From: Siminovitchia sediminis
GTDB lineage: Bacteria > Bacillota > Bacilli > Bacillales > Bacillaceae_C
NCBI RefSeq assembly: GCF_042680885.1
Contig: NZ_JBHUEO010000026.1
Location: 1-64,000, forward strand
DNA length: 64,000 nucleotides
Direction: 5' to 3'
The position numbers and the translations under genes are program-made. The notes beneath the pieces are model-generated. The model worked only from the letters and a program-made list of their open reading frames with translations, did not search any database and was not told where the DNA came from. Shown piece after piece: positions 1 to 7,092 of the stretch (position 1 is the stretch's first letter; each line of letters opens with the position of its first letter).

Positions 1-74
1 TGTTGGTGTGGTAACTTACATTTTACTAGAAAGGGCGATTTTTTTGTATGCCTTTTTTAGAACTAAACAAAATA

Positions 75-127
75 GGGCTGTCACAGAAAATCAGTTTTTA
101 CTGACTTTCTGGACAGCCCCTTTTTTT
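75..127. terminator. Long hairpin terminator, probably bidirectional
   Basis: Nearly perfect hairpin: GGGCTGTC, CAGAAA and TCAG in the left arm pair with CTGA, TTTCTG and GACAGCCC in the right arm. On the + strand it runs into seven T, so it would stop an unseen + strand gene ending before or near position 1. On the minus strand it is followed by a weaker T-rich stretch and would end aroK, whose stop codon lies inside the hairpin. No gene can be assigned to bases 1-74. Confidence 0.75.
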
Positions 128-642
128 GAAGAGGCAAGTTCGATAATTTTATTGGCAGCCTCATCAGGGGAAAGATCATCCATCATTATTTTACCATGGT
201 GATGTGCGTAGACTTGTCTTCGTTCTAAAAAAAGCTGTTCCACTTCCTGGAGGCTTTTTTGTTGTAAAAGCGGCCGGGTATCGATCAGTTGTTTATATCT
301 ATTCAACCAGGCTCCCCATGTAATATCAAGAAAAATGACAACCGTATGCTGCAGACATGTATTGCGTGTATCGCTGTTCATGAAAGCTCCGCCCCCCAGC
401 GAGAGGACATGTCCTGACTGATGGCAATGTTCTTCAATCAACTGTTTTTCAATAGAACGAAAGGCCTGCTCTCCATGCTTCTTAAAGATTTCGTTAACGG
501 GCAAGGTAAATTTCTTTTCAATTTCCAAGTCAATATCCACGAAAACTCTGTTTGATTTCCGCGCGGCGCGTTCTCCTGCTGTTGTTTTGCCCACACCCAT
601 AAAGCCGATTAATACAATGCTTTTCCCTTCATCTTGTTTCAC
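91..642 (-). CDS. aroK: Shikimate kinase
   Basis: Phosphorylates shikimate to shikimate 3-phosphate with ATP in the cytoplasmic aromatic amino acid pathway. The N-terminal P-loop GFMGVGKTT is clear, followed by the shikimate-binding DIDLEIE segment, the GGGA motif near residue 85 and a lid region with the DTRPLL arginine. The family is usually 165-185 aa and this protein is 183 aa. A GTG at 642 is preferred because it sits six bases after an AGGTG ribosome site. The GTG at 651 lies inside that site. The gene is alone on the minus strand, divergent from spoIIIA. Its last codons are encoded by the arm of the terminator hairpin, so the stop codon lies in the loop-proximal stem. Confidence 0.9.
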   Translation of the reverse strand: MKQDEGKSIVLIGFMGVGKTTAGERAARKSNRVFVDIDLEIEKKFTLPVNEIFKKHGEQAFRSIEKQLIEEHCHQSGHVLSLGGGAFMNSDTRNTCLQHTVVIFLDITWGAWLNRYKQLIDTRPLLQQKSLQEVEQLFLERRQVYAHHHGKIMMDDLSPDEAANKIIELASSKKGAVQKVSKN

Positions 643-756
643 CTTGTGCACCTGCTTTTATACCATTTTTATTACTACTATACCATGTCCATATCGATAT
701 GTACGTCATTTTCTTAAGTTTCCTCTCGGATCATTTTAATTGACGGATGCATGCTT

Positions 757-787
757 GTCATAAATAGCGCTGAAAAGAATACATATT
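757..787 (+). promoter_or_regulatory. Candidate sigma-E promoter of the spoIIIA operon
   Basis: GTCATAA at 757-763 and AATACATA from 778 are separated by 14 bases and resemble the mother-cell sigma-E elements (ATA-rich -35, CATACANT -10). The site lies about 30 bases before spoIIIAA. The family knowledge is that spoIIIA is sigma-E controlled; the match here is by eye. Confidence 0.5.
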
Positions 788-817
788 AGGTAGAAAACAT
801 GTAGGGAGAGGGTTATT

Positions 818-1732
818 TTGGAGCAGATAATTCGAATTCTTCCAAGTGGAATTTCTGAGCTTCTATATGGCTTTTCGGGCGGAAGCATGGAAGATGTTGA
901 AGAGATACGGCTTAGGGTGAACAGACCTGTGGAAGTAACATCTGATGGGACCCCTCATTTTCTTCCTTATTTGTTTTCCAAACAAGATGCAGAGCAATTA
1001 ATCAGCAGTTTGGCAGGACACTCTTTTTATACTCTGGATGAAGAATTGAAAAGAGGCTACGTAACCATTGAGGGCGGACACCGAATCGGTTTGGCCGGCA
1101 AGGTGATCCTGGAAGAAGGAAAGGTGAAAGCCCTTCGCTATTTTTCTTCATTCAATATAAGAATCGCCAGAGAGAAGATTGGAACTGCAGACCCCTTCAT
1201 TCCGCTTTTATACGACGGAGGCTGGAAACACACCATGATTATTGGTCCACCGCAATCTGGAAAAACAACCTTGCTCAGGGATCTTGCCAGACTTGTTTCA
1301 TCTGGTTCACAAGAACACCACATCCCCTCTATGAAGGCAGGAATTGTTGATGAACGATCGGAAATAGCCGGCTGTATGCACGGGATTCCCCAACTGCAGT
1401 TTGGACCCAGAGTCGATGTCCTGGATGCCTGTCCAAAAGCGGAAGGAATGATGATGATGATCCGGTCAATGAGTCCTGATGTTTTAATCGTGGATGAAAT
1501 AGGCCGTGAGGAAGACAGGGCTGCAATCATGGAGGGGGTTCATGCAGGGATCACTCTCATAATGACTACTCATGGAAATGATCTTGAAGAAATAAAGAAA
1601 CGCCCGCTGTTAAAAAAAATTATAGAACAAGAAGTTTTTGAACGCTTCATAGAGCTTTCCCGCAATAAAGGCCCCGGTTCGGTAGTTTCCATTAAGAACC
1701 AATACGGACAAGTTGTGGAAGTTCATGTTTAA
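818..1732 (+). CDS. spoIIIAA: Stage III sporulation protein AA, secretion-type ATPase
   Basis: Mother-cell ATPase of the SpoIIIA-SpoIIQ channel that joins the mother cell to the engulfed forespore. It belongs to the type II/IV secretion ATPase group. A Walker A loop GPPQSGKTT is seen near residue 143 and a Walker B-like VLIVDEIGRE near residue 225. Length is 304 aa against about 307 in B. subtilis. The start is TTG, eight bases after GGGAGAGG. It is the first gene of the eight-gene operon, and its stop overlaps the start of spoIIIAB. Identification rests on sequence and on the full conserved gene order. Confidence 0.95.
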   Translation: MEQIIRILPSGISELLYGFSGGSMEDVEEIRLRVNRPVEVTSDGTPHFLPYLFSKQDAEQLISSLAGHSFYTLDEELKRGYVTIEGGHRIGLAGKVILEEGKVKALRYFSSFNIRIAREKIGTADPFIPLLYDGGWKHTMIIGPPQSGKTTLLRDLARLVSSGSQEHHIPSMKAGIVDERSEIAGCMHGIPQLQFGPRVDVLDACPKAEGMMMMIRSMSPDVLIVDEIGREEDRAAIMEGVHAGITLIMTTHGNDLEEIKKRPLLKKIIEQEVFERFIELSRNKGPGSVVSIKNQYGQVVEVHV

Positions 1733-2240
1733 ATGGATTGGCGCTTTTCTTATCATCGGAACGACTACATGGGGGGGGTTTGAAGCGGCAGGACGCTTGT
1801 CGCGGAGGCCAAGGCAGATCCGGATTATCAAAGATTCTTTACAGGCATTGGATGCCGAAATTATGTACAGTCATACTCCACTTCAGGAAGCGGCTCAAAA
1901 GATTTCATCCCAAATGCCCGAACCAGCTGCGAATCTGTTTAAAATTTTTTCAGAAAAGATTTCCCGCAAAGAAGCTACAGTCAAAACAGCCTGGCAAGAA
2001 AGCCTGGATGATATTTGGTCCGGTACGGACTTGAAAGAGGAAGAATATGAAGTGCTGATTCAATTTGGCGAAAGCCTTGGACGCCATGACCGGTATACAC
2101 AGCAAAAGCAAATTTTACTTGCTGTTGCCCATCTTGACAGGGAAGAAACCAGTGCAAGAGAGAAACAGGAAAAATACGAGAAAATGATCAGAAGTCTCGG
2201 AATATTGAGCGGATTGCTTTTTGTCATATTGCTTCTATAA
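1725..2240 (+). CDS. spoIIIAB: Stage III sporulation protein AB
   Basis: Membrane-anchored SpoIIIA component resembling a type II secretion GspF-like fold. One hydrophobic segment lies at the extreme N-terminus (WIGAFLIIGTTTWGGF) and another at the C-terminus (LGILSGLLFVILLL). The start at 1725 gives 171 aa, the B. subtilis length, and overlaps the spoIIIAA stop by eight bases, which suggests translational coupling. An earlier in-frame TTG at 1713 is possible but lacks a ribosome site. A gap of about 425 bases follows instead of the usual few tens of bases. Confidence 0.93.
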   Translation: MFKWIGAFLIIGTTTWGGFEAAGRLSRRPRQIRIIKDSLQALDAEIMYSHTPLQEAAQKISSQMPEPAANLFKIFSEKISRKEATVKTAWQESLDDIWSGTDLKEEEYEVLIQFGESLGRHDRYTQQKQILLAVAHLDREETSAREKQEKYEKMIRSLGILSGLLFVILLL

Positions 2241-2285
2241 ACACCAGACTACAGAAAAATTTTAGATTCCGGAGGAAGTCCGGCT

Positions 2286-2615
2286 TTGGAAGTTATTAGC
2301 CATCGGTCAGGAAAAATATACCCTTTGCCATGTGATCGAGCTCAAAAAAAGAGTCCGCTTTGAAAGGCTCTGACAGACAAGGCAATCACGAGCCATCACA
2401 TTCACAGATTAAGTAAAGCTTCTGCAGAAAGCGTAACATTTTCTTAAGATGCCCATGTACAAACGCTGCGGTCAGGAGATGCCGCGCGCATAGAGAATGA
2501 GTCAATCATCATAAAGGCAGAATCTGTTCAGGGTGAGGAAGTGTATATGAAAGACCATCAAAATCATGTGGTTGCAGAGTATTTTCAGCGGCATCAAAGC
2601 CGAAAAATTGGTTAA
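2286..2615 (+). pseudogene. Broken reading frame inserted between spoIIIAB and spoIIIAC
   Basis: One frame runs from a TTG at 2286, preceded by GGAGGAAG at 2270-2277, to TAA at 2613. It would give 109 residues but is cut by in-frame stops TGA at 2361 and TAA at 2445. The last third reads like protein (for example IIIKAESVQGEEVY). I do not recognise the family. It may be a decayed small gene, or chance; the ribosome site plus a single consistent frame is the only support. The rest of the interval 2241-2665 shows nothing else. Confidence 0.3.
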
Positions 2616-2665
2616 GCCTGAGACTGCACATTTAACGCTTTTCTTAAGGGACGGGAGGAAATAGG

Positions 2666-2869
2666 ATGGGCATTGATGTTGACGTTATTTTTAAAATTGC
2701 CGGTGTCGGGATTGTTGTAGCCTTTTTGCATACCATTCTCGATCAGGTTGGAAAAAAGGAATATGCGCAATGGGTTACGCTATTTGGCTTTATTTATATT
2801 TTGTTTATGGTGGTAACAATTGTTGATGGACTGTTTCAAAAAATTAAATCTGTATTTTTATTTCAATGA
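2666..2869 (+). CDS. spoIIIAC: Stage III sporulation protein AC
   Basis: Small integral membrane component of the SpoIIIA channel, 67 aa against 68 in B. subtilis. Two hydrophobic segments are visible (about residues 8-28 and 38-60) with the conserved FLHTILDQVGKKEYA loop between them. The ATG follows GGGAGGAAAT. In B. subtilis the gene follows spoIIIAB directly. Here it is displaced by a 425-base insertion, so readthrough must cross that interval or a local promoter must exist; I see no convincing one. Confidence 0.93.
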   Translation: MGIDVDVIFKIAGVGIVVAFLHTILDQVGKKEYAQWVTLFGFIYILFMVVTIVDGLFQKIKSVFLFQ

Positions 2870-2884
2870 CAGGGGTGAGCGGCC

Positions 2885-3277
2885 ATTGCCATATTCCAAA
2901 TAGCAGGGATCGCCCTCATTGCCACTTTTCTTGCTCTGATTATTAAAGAACAGAAACCGACCTTTGCTTTCTTAATCATTCTGTTTACAGGGTGTTCCAT
3001 TTTTCTGTTTTTGGTTGATCAAATCCATGGCATTATTCTCATGATCGAGACTTTAGCCGCATCGGCAGGGATCAACACGATGTATGTAAAAACCATTTTA
3101 AAAATTATCGGGATTGCCTACATTGCGGAATTTGCATCCCATATCAGCAAAGATGCAGGTATGGGAGCGATAGCGGCAAAAGTTGAATTGGCTGGTAAAA
3201 TTCTGATTTTGGCTTTGGCCGTTCCCATTTTAACTGTTCTGATTGATACGATCATCCAAATGATGCCTGCCAGGTGA
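2885..3277 (+). CDS. spoIIIAD: Stage III sporulation protein AD, apparent ATT start
   Basis: Integral membrane SpoIIIA component. The translation is a close family match (IKEQKPTFAFLI, KIIGIAYIAEF, ELAGKILILALAVPILT). The homologous N-terminus lies well upstream of the first ordinary start in this frame (GTG at 3011). In-frame codons between the stop at 2876 and that GTG include no ATG, GTG or TTG at the expected N-terminus. ATT at 2885 lies six bases after AGGGGTGA and gives AIFQIAGIALIATFL after the initiator, matching the known start of the family, and a 130-aa product against about 133. Initiation at ATT is inferred. A sequence error or start mutation is the alternative. Confidence 0.85.
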   Translation: MAIFQIAGIALIATFLALIIKEQKPTFAFLIILFTGCSIFLFLVDQIHGIILMIETLAASAGINTMYVKTILKIIGIAYIAEFASHISKDAGMGAIAAKVELAGKILILALAVPILTVLIDTIIQMMPAR

Positions 3278-3299
3278 GCTGTGGAAAAAACGGGGTGAA

Positions 3300-4493
3300 A
3301 TGATGCGGAAATTCATTCAGGTTTTCTATTTTTGTTTTGTCATGGTATTAATCCCGTCCACTGTGTACGCAGAACAGCAAGGAGATCCGTCATCAAATGA
3401 TGTAATGACGAAGATGATGAACGAACAGATGGAACAGCTGGGATTGGACGAGCTTTCTCAATTTTGGGAAGAGGTTATGGGCGAATATGGAGGGTATTTG
3501 CCGGAAAGCCAACGAGGGACCTTAATGGAATTTTTAAAAGGGGAAAAGGACTTTTCCGTTCGTGAATGGTTACGCGGAATCGGGGCCTATGCAATTCAGG
3601 AAATAACAGTGAATGGGAAGCTTCTTGGTATGCTTCTGCTGCTGACTGTTTTTAGTGCTTTTTTGCAGTCTTTGCATACTGCATTTGAAAAAGGGACCGT
3701 TTCTAAGGTCGCCTATGCTGTCGTATTTATGGTGTTAATAATTATTGCACTCAACAGCTTCCGTGTGACAGTCGACTATGCAGTCACAGCCATTGATACC
3801 ATGTCCCAGTTTATCTATGCTTTGATTCCTCTCATTCTGGCGTTAATCGCTTCTTCCGGAGGCATTACTTCGGCGGCATTTTTTCATCCGGTACTGCTCT
3901 TTTTAATCCAGACAAGCGGACTTCTTATTCAGGCCGTTGTCCTTCCGCTTCTGTTCATGTCTTTGCTATTAAGTATTGTGAGTTCGCTGAATGAAAATTA
4001 TAAAGTTACCCATCTGGCCGGATTGCTGAAAAAAGCAGGAATTGGAGTTTTGGGAGTTTTTATGGCTGTATTGCTGGGCGTTATTTCACTTCAGGGAACT
4101 GCATCCGCCGTTGCCGACGGAGTAGCGATACGGACTGCCAAATATGTAACCGGGAATTTTGTTCCAATTGTTGGAAGGATGTTTACAGATGCAGCCGATA
4201 CGGTATTGACGGCATCCATACTGATAAAAAATACGGTGGGTTTGGCAGGTGTGGGAATCATCCTGTTGATTGCTGCTTTTCCGGCAGTCAAAATTTTGGT
4301 GATTGTATTGGTATATAAGCTGGCCGGAGCTTTGCTGCAGCCCATTGGAGACGGGCCGATTATCAGCTGTCTTCAAACGATCAGCAATTGCATGATGTAC
4401 GTATTCGCTTCTTTGGCAATCATATCTTTCATGTTTTTTTTGACGATTACAATTGTGATTACATCAGGGAACATAACGATGATGATTCGGTAA
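3300..4493 (+). CDS. spoIIIAE: Stage III sporulation protein AE
   Basis: Polytopic membrane protein of the SpoIIIA-SpoIIQ feeding-tube complex. A cleavable signal-like N-terminus (FIQVFYFCFVMVLIPSTVYAE) is followed by an extracytoplasmic segment rich in M, E and Q to about residue 95, then six or more hydrophobic helices to the end. Length is 397 aa, close to the B. subtilis protein. The start follows GGGGTGAA. The gene sits 13 bases before spoIIIAF. Confidence 0.95.
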   Translation: MMRKFIQVFYFCFVMVLIPSTVYAEQQGDPSSNDVMTKMMNEQMEQLGLDELSQFWEEVMGEYGGYLPESQRGTLMEFLKGEKDFSVREWLRGIGAYAIQEITVNGKLLGMLLLLTVFSAFLQSLHTAFEKGTVSKVAYAVVFMVLIIIALNSFRVTVDYAVTAIDTMSQFIYALIPLILALIASSGGITSAAFFHPVLLFLIQTSGLLIQAVVLPLLFMSLLLSIVSSLNENYKVTHLAGLLKKAGIGVLGVFMAVLLGVISLQGTASAVADGVAIRTAKYVTGNFVPIVGRMFTDAADTVLTASILIKNTVGLAGVGIILLIAAFPAVKILVIVLVYKLAGALLQPIGDGPIISCLQTISNCMMYVFASLAIISFMFFLTITIVITSGNITMMIR

Positions 4494-4506
4494 AGGAGGC
4501 GCATGA

Positions 4507-5133
4507 ATGCAATTCATATCAGAATGGATTTTAAACATCGTCACTTTTATATTACTGGCCATGATTGTGGACATGCTCCTTCCAGATTCTCCGATAAAGA
4601 AGTATGTCAAATTGGTGGTCGGGCTGCTGCTGATTACAATTGCGGTAACACCTATATTTAAAGTGTTTTCTTCTGATTTTGATGAGGTGCTTAATTCCTT
4701 CGTATCTTCGGAGCTCCCGCCCAAGGCACAGGTCCAAAAAACATTGAACGCAAAAAAAAGTGATATAGAAACATCCAGCCATGCATATATATTAGAGCAA
4801 ATGGCTGTCCAACTGAAAGATCATGCGGAAAAGGAGATGATTGACCACCATGGTATGACCATTACCCATATTCAAATAAAGGCCCAGCTCCAATCTGCTG
4901 ATGCACCTGACCATATTTTGGAAAATATTCAGAAGATCACTGTGCATGTAAAGCCCCAAACTGATTCCAAAATGGTTGCAGAAGTAGAACAGGTATCGAT
5001 TCAGATCAGGGATGAAACCGTTCAAGTGATGGCTCACAGTAATGAGAAGATAAAAGAAATGCTTGCAGAAAAGTGGGACGTGCCAGCATCAAAAATTGAA
5101 CTGCAGGTGAAGGGAGGAACCGATAGTCGATGA
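4507..5133 (+). CDS. spoIIIAF: Stage III sporulation protein AF
   Basis: Component of the SpoIIIA complex with two N-terminal membrane segments (about residues 5-22 and 32-50) and a soluble C-terminal domain of the ring-forming type found in SpoIIIAG and SpoIIIAH. The ATG follows AAAGGAGG. Length is 208 aa, similar to B. subtilis. Its last four bases overlap the spoIIIAG start (ATGA), a coupled arrangement. Confidence 0.93.
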   Translation: MQFISEWILNIVTFILLAMIVDMLLPDSPIKKYVKLVVGLLLITIAVTPIFKVFSSDFDEVLNSFVSSELPPKAQVQKTLNAKKSDIETSSHAYILEQMAVQLKDHAEKEMIDHHGMTITHIQIKAQLQSADAPDHILENIQKITVHVKPQTDSKMVAEVEQVSIQIRDETVQVMAHSNEKIKEMLAEKWDVPASKIELQVKGGTDSR

Positions 5134-5795
5134 GTAAACAAAACGGTCCTCTTGATTGGTTCAAACGATTATTGACAGAAAGCAAAAAAGATCCCTCCAC
5201 AAAAAATCACAAGATGTATTATGTGCTTATTCTGGTCCTGGTAGGTGCAGCTTTCATGATCATCTCTGATCTATGGGGTACAGGGAATCAAAATAATTCA
5301 TCTGCAGTGATGAGTCAAATGGAAACAACCTCAGAAGACGCTGAAGCGTTCGGTGAGAACAGCCAGTCAAAAGATGATGGCATGAAGGCCCTGGAGGAAC
5401 GATACGAAAATGAACTAAAAGAAGCGTTGGAACAAATCGTAGGGGTTCACGATGTCACAGTGGTCGTTAATGTAGAAGCAACTGAGAAAACAGTGCTGGA
5501 AAAGAATACGACTCTCAGGAATCAAACAACAGTGGAAGAAGATAAAGAAGGGGGAACAAGAAAGATAGAAGATCAATCCACCGAAGATCAGCTTGTTTTT
5601 ATCAAAGAAGGAGATCAAGAAGTTCCGATCGTGTTGGAAAAAAGGAAGCCGGAAGTAAAGGGAGTTCTTGTCGTAGCCGGAGGAGCCGAAAATATTCAAG
5701 TGAAGAAATGGATTATAGAGGCGGTTACTAGAGGTCTGGATGTTCCTAGTCATAAGGTGGCAGTCATGCCTAAAAAGTCAAAGGGGGATTCTTAA
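5130..5795 (+). CDS. spoIIIAG: Stage III sporulation protein AG
   Basis: Ring-forming channel component. One transmembrane segment lies near residues 30-48 (YYVLILVLVGAAFMIISDL), then a linker and a ring-building motif domain with the conserved GVHDVTVVVNVE strand near residue 105 and the KGVLVVAGGAE motif near residue 178. It is 221 aa. The start overlaps spoIIIAF by four bases, and the stop overlaps the spoIIIAH start by one base. Confidence 0.95.
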   Translation: MSKQNGPLDWFKRLLTESKKDPSTKNHKMYYVLILVLVGAAFMIISDLWGTGNQNNSSAVMSQMETTSEDAEAFGENSQSKDDGMKALEERYENELKEALEQIVGVHDVTVVVNVEATEKTVLEKNTTLRNQTTVEEDKEGGTRKIEDQSTEDQLVFIKEGDQEVPIVLEKRKPEVKGVLVVAGGAENIQVKKWIIEAVTRGLDVPSHKVAVMPKKSKGDS

Positions 5796-6325
5796 TGCTG
5801 TTAAAAAAACAGACTGTTTGGTTATTAACCATGCTTAGTCTAGTTGTGGTTTTATCTGTTTATTATGTTACCTCTGATCCTGCAACAAATGACCTTGCTG
5901 CAGGAAGTGAAGAAGCCGAAGAGGAAATGGCAGGGAATAAAGATGACATGAAAGTGATCACGGAAGCTTCAGGAGATGAAGCTTTTGAAACGATACGGCT
6001 CGAAATGCAGGATAAGCGTAGTAAGGAAATTGAAGAAATAACAGCAAAGGTCGCTTCGCCGGATTTGACAGCCGAAGAGAAAAATGAGTTATATTCAAAG
6101 ATGCAGGACTTGTCCGCAATGGAGACAAAAGAAAAGACATTGGAAAGTTTAATTAAAACATTGGGTTACGACGATGCACTCGTCCGAGCCAGCGATAACG
6201 AAGTAATGATCACTGTTAAGGCAAGTGAACATTCTCGTGCAGACGCTGCCCGTATTCTCCAGATTGTCAGGGAAGAGATTGGCACGAATATGGTAGCTAC
6301 TGTAGAATTCCAATCCAGTAAATAG
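5795..6325 (+). CDS. spoIIIAH: Stage III sporulation protein AH
   Basis: Mother-cell partner of forespore SpoIIQ in the zipper and channel across the septum. An N-terminal membrane anchor (about residues 8-25) is followed by an acidic linker and the conserved C-terminal ring domain (GYDDALVRASDNEVMITVKA). At 176 aa it is about 40 residues shorter than the B. subtilis protein; the shortening is in the linker, not in the ring domain. It is the last gene of the operon, followed by a terminator. Confidence 0.94.
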   Translation: MLLKKQTVWLLTMLSLVVVLSVYYVTSDPATNDLAAGSEEAEEEMAGNKDDMKVITEASGDEAFETIRLEMQDKRSKEIEEITAKVASPDLTAEEKNELYSKMQDLSAMETKEKTLESLIKTLGYDDALVRASDNEVMITVKASEHSRADAARILQIVREEIGTNMVATVEFQSSK

Positions 6326-6367
6326 GCGGACGGAGGGAAGATCCTATCCGTCTGTCTTTTTTTGTGT
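6325..6367 (+). terminator. Terminator of the spoIIIA operon
   Basis: GACGGA and TCCGTC arms with a loop of about 16 bases, flanked by GGCG/TGTC, then seven T. It follows the spoIIIAH stop directly. Confidence 0.75.
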
Positions 6368-6506
6368 TATTCTTTTAAAGTTATGAACGTTGCGAATGCA
6401 GGGGGAATAGTCCGACCCGCTTTTCTTCAACAGTATGAATACATCCTTGCTTGTTCCGGCAGTGTAAACAGCGTTCCAATTAATTTCTATATTTTTTCGA
6501 TGTGCG

Positions 6507-6536
6507 TTGAATTTCTGTAACCCATTATATTATGAT
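6507..6536 (+). promoter_or_regulatory. Candidate sigma-A promoter of accBC
   Basis: TTGAAT at 6507-6512 and TATGAT at 6531-6536 are 18 bases apart, 38 bases before accB. Bases 6368-6506 show no gene. I did not see a FapR-like operator. Confidence 0.5.
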
Positions 6537-6573
6537 ATTAAGAGCTACTCATAATCATGAAGGAGTGTCGTAA

Positions 6574-7080
6574 ATGTTGAAGGTTCAAGAGATCCGTGAA
6601 ATTATAAAATTAATCGATGAATCTGATATTGATGAATTTGTTTATGAACATGACGGTTCCAAAATTAAATTAAAGAAGAAAGTGAATACTGTTATCCAAG
6701 AGCCTGTCAAATACATAACAGAGCAGGTTCATGTTCCGCAGCCACCGGTTTCTCAGGAAATCGCACCACAAGCATCTGTTGCTGAGAAGACTCCGGAACC
6801 TGAAACGGCTCCAGCACAAACCGCAACAGATCACAGTAACTTACATACCATTGTCTCACCCATGGTCGGAACATTTTATCAGGCTCCATCTCCAGACAGT
6901 GATCCGTACGTACAGGTAGGCTCAGAAGTGACTTCTGACTCCATTGTTTGCATCGTTGAAGCGATGAAGCTATTTAATGAAATTGAAGCTGAAGTGGAAG
7001 GGAAAATTGCGGAAATACTGGTACAGGACGGAGAACTTGTAGAGTATGGCCAGCCGCTTTTTTTAGTGGAGCCTAAGTAA
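6574..7080 (+). CDS. accB: Biotin carboxyl carrier protein of acetyl-CoA carboxylase
   Basis: Carries biotin for the first committed step of fatty acid synthesis. The N-terminal segment is charged, a Pro/Ala-rich linker spans about residues 50-85, and the C-terminal biotinyl domain has the EAMK site (biotinylated lysine) near residue 131. Length is 168 aa against 159 in B. subtilis. The ATG follows AAGGAGTG. accC begins 12 bases downstream. BCCP may also serve the carboxyltransferase at 36.5 kb, since no other biotin carrier is present in the window. Confidence 0.96.
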   Translation: MLKVQEIREIIKLIDESDIDEFVYEHDGSKIKLKKKVNTVIQEPVKYITEQVHVPQPPVSQEIAPQASVAEKTPEPETAPAQTATDHSNLHTIVSPMVGTFYQAPSPDSDPYVQVGSEVTSDSIVCIVEAMKLFNEIEAEVEGKIAEILVQDGELVEYGQPLFLVEPK

Positions 7081-7092
7081 GGAGCGAAGACC

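Noticed and set aside
8..202. 64-codon + strand frame over the aroK terminator
   Set aside because: It runs through a strong terminator hairpin and the 3' end of aroK, and has no ribosome site.
1138..1530. 130-codon minus strand frame within spoIIIAA
   Set aside because: It is an antisense shadow of a well-supported gene.
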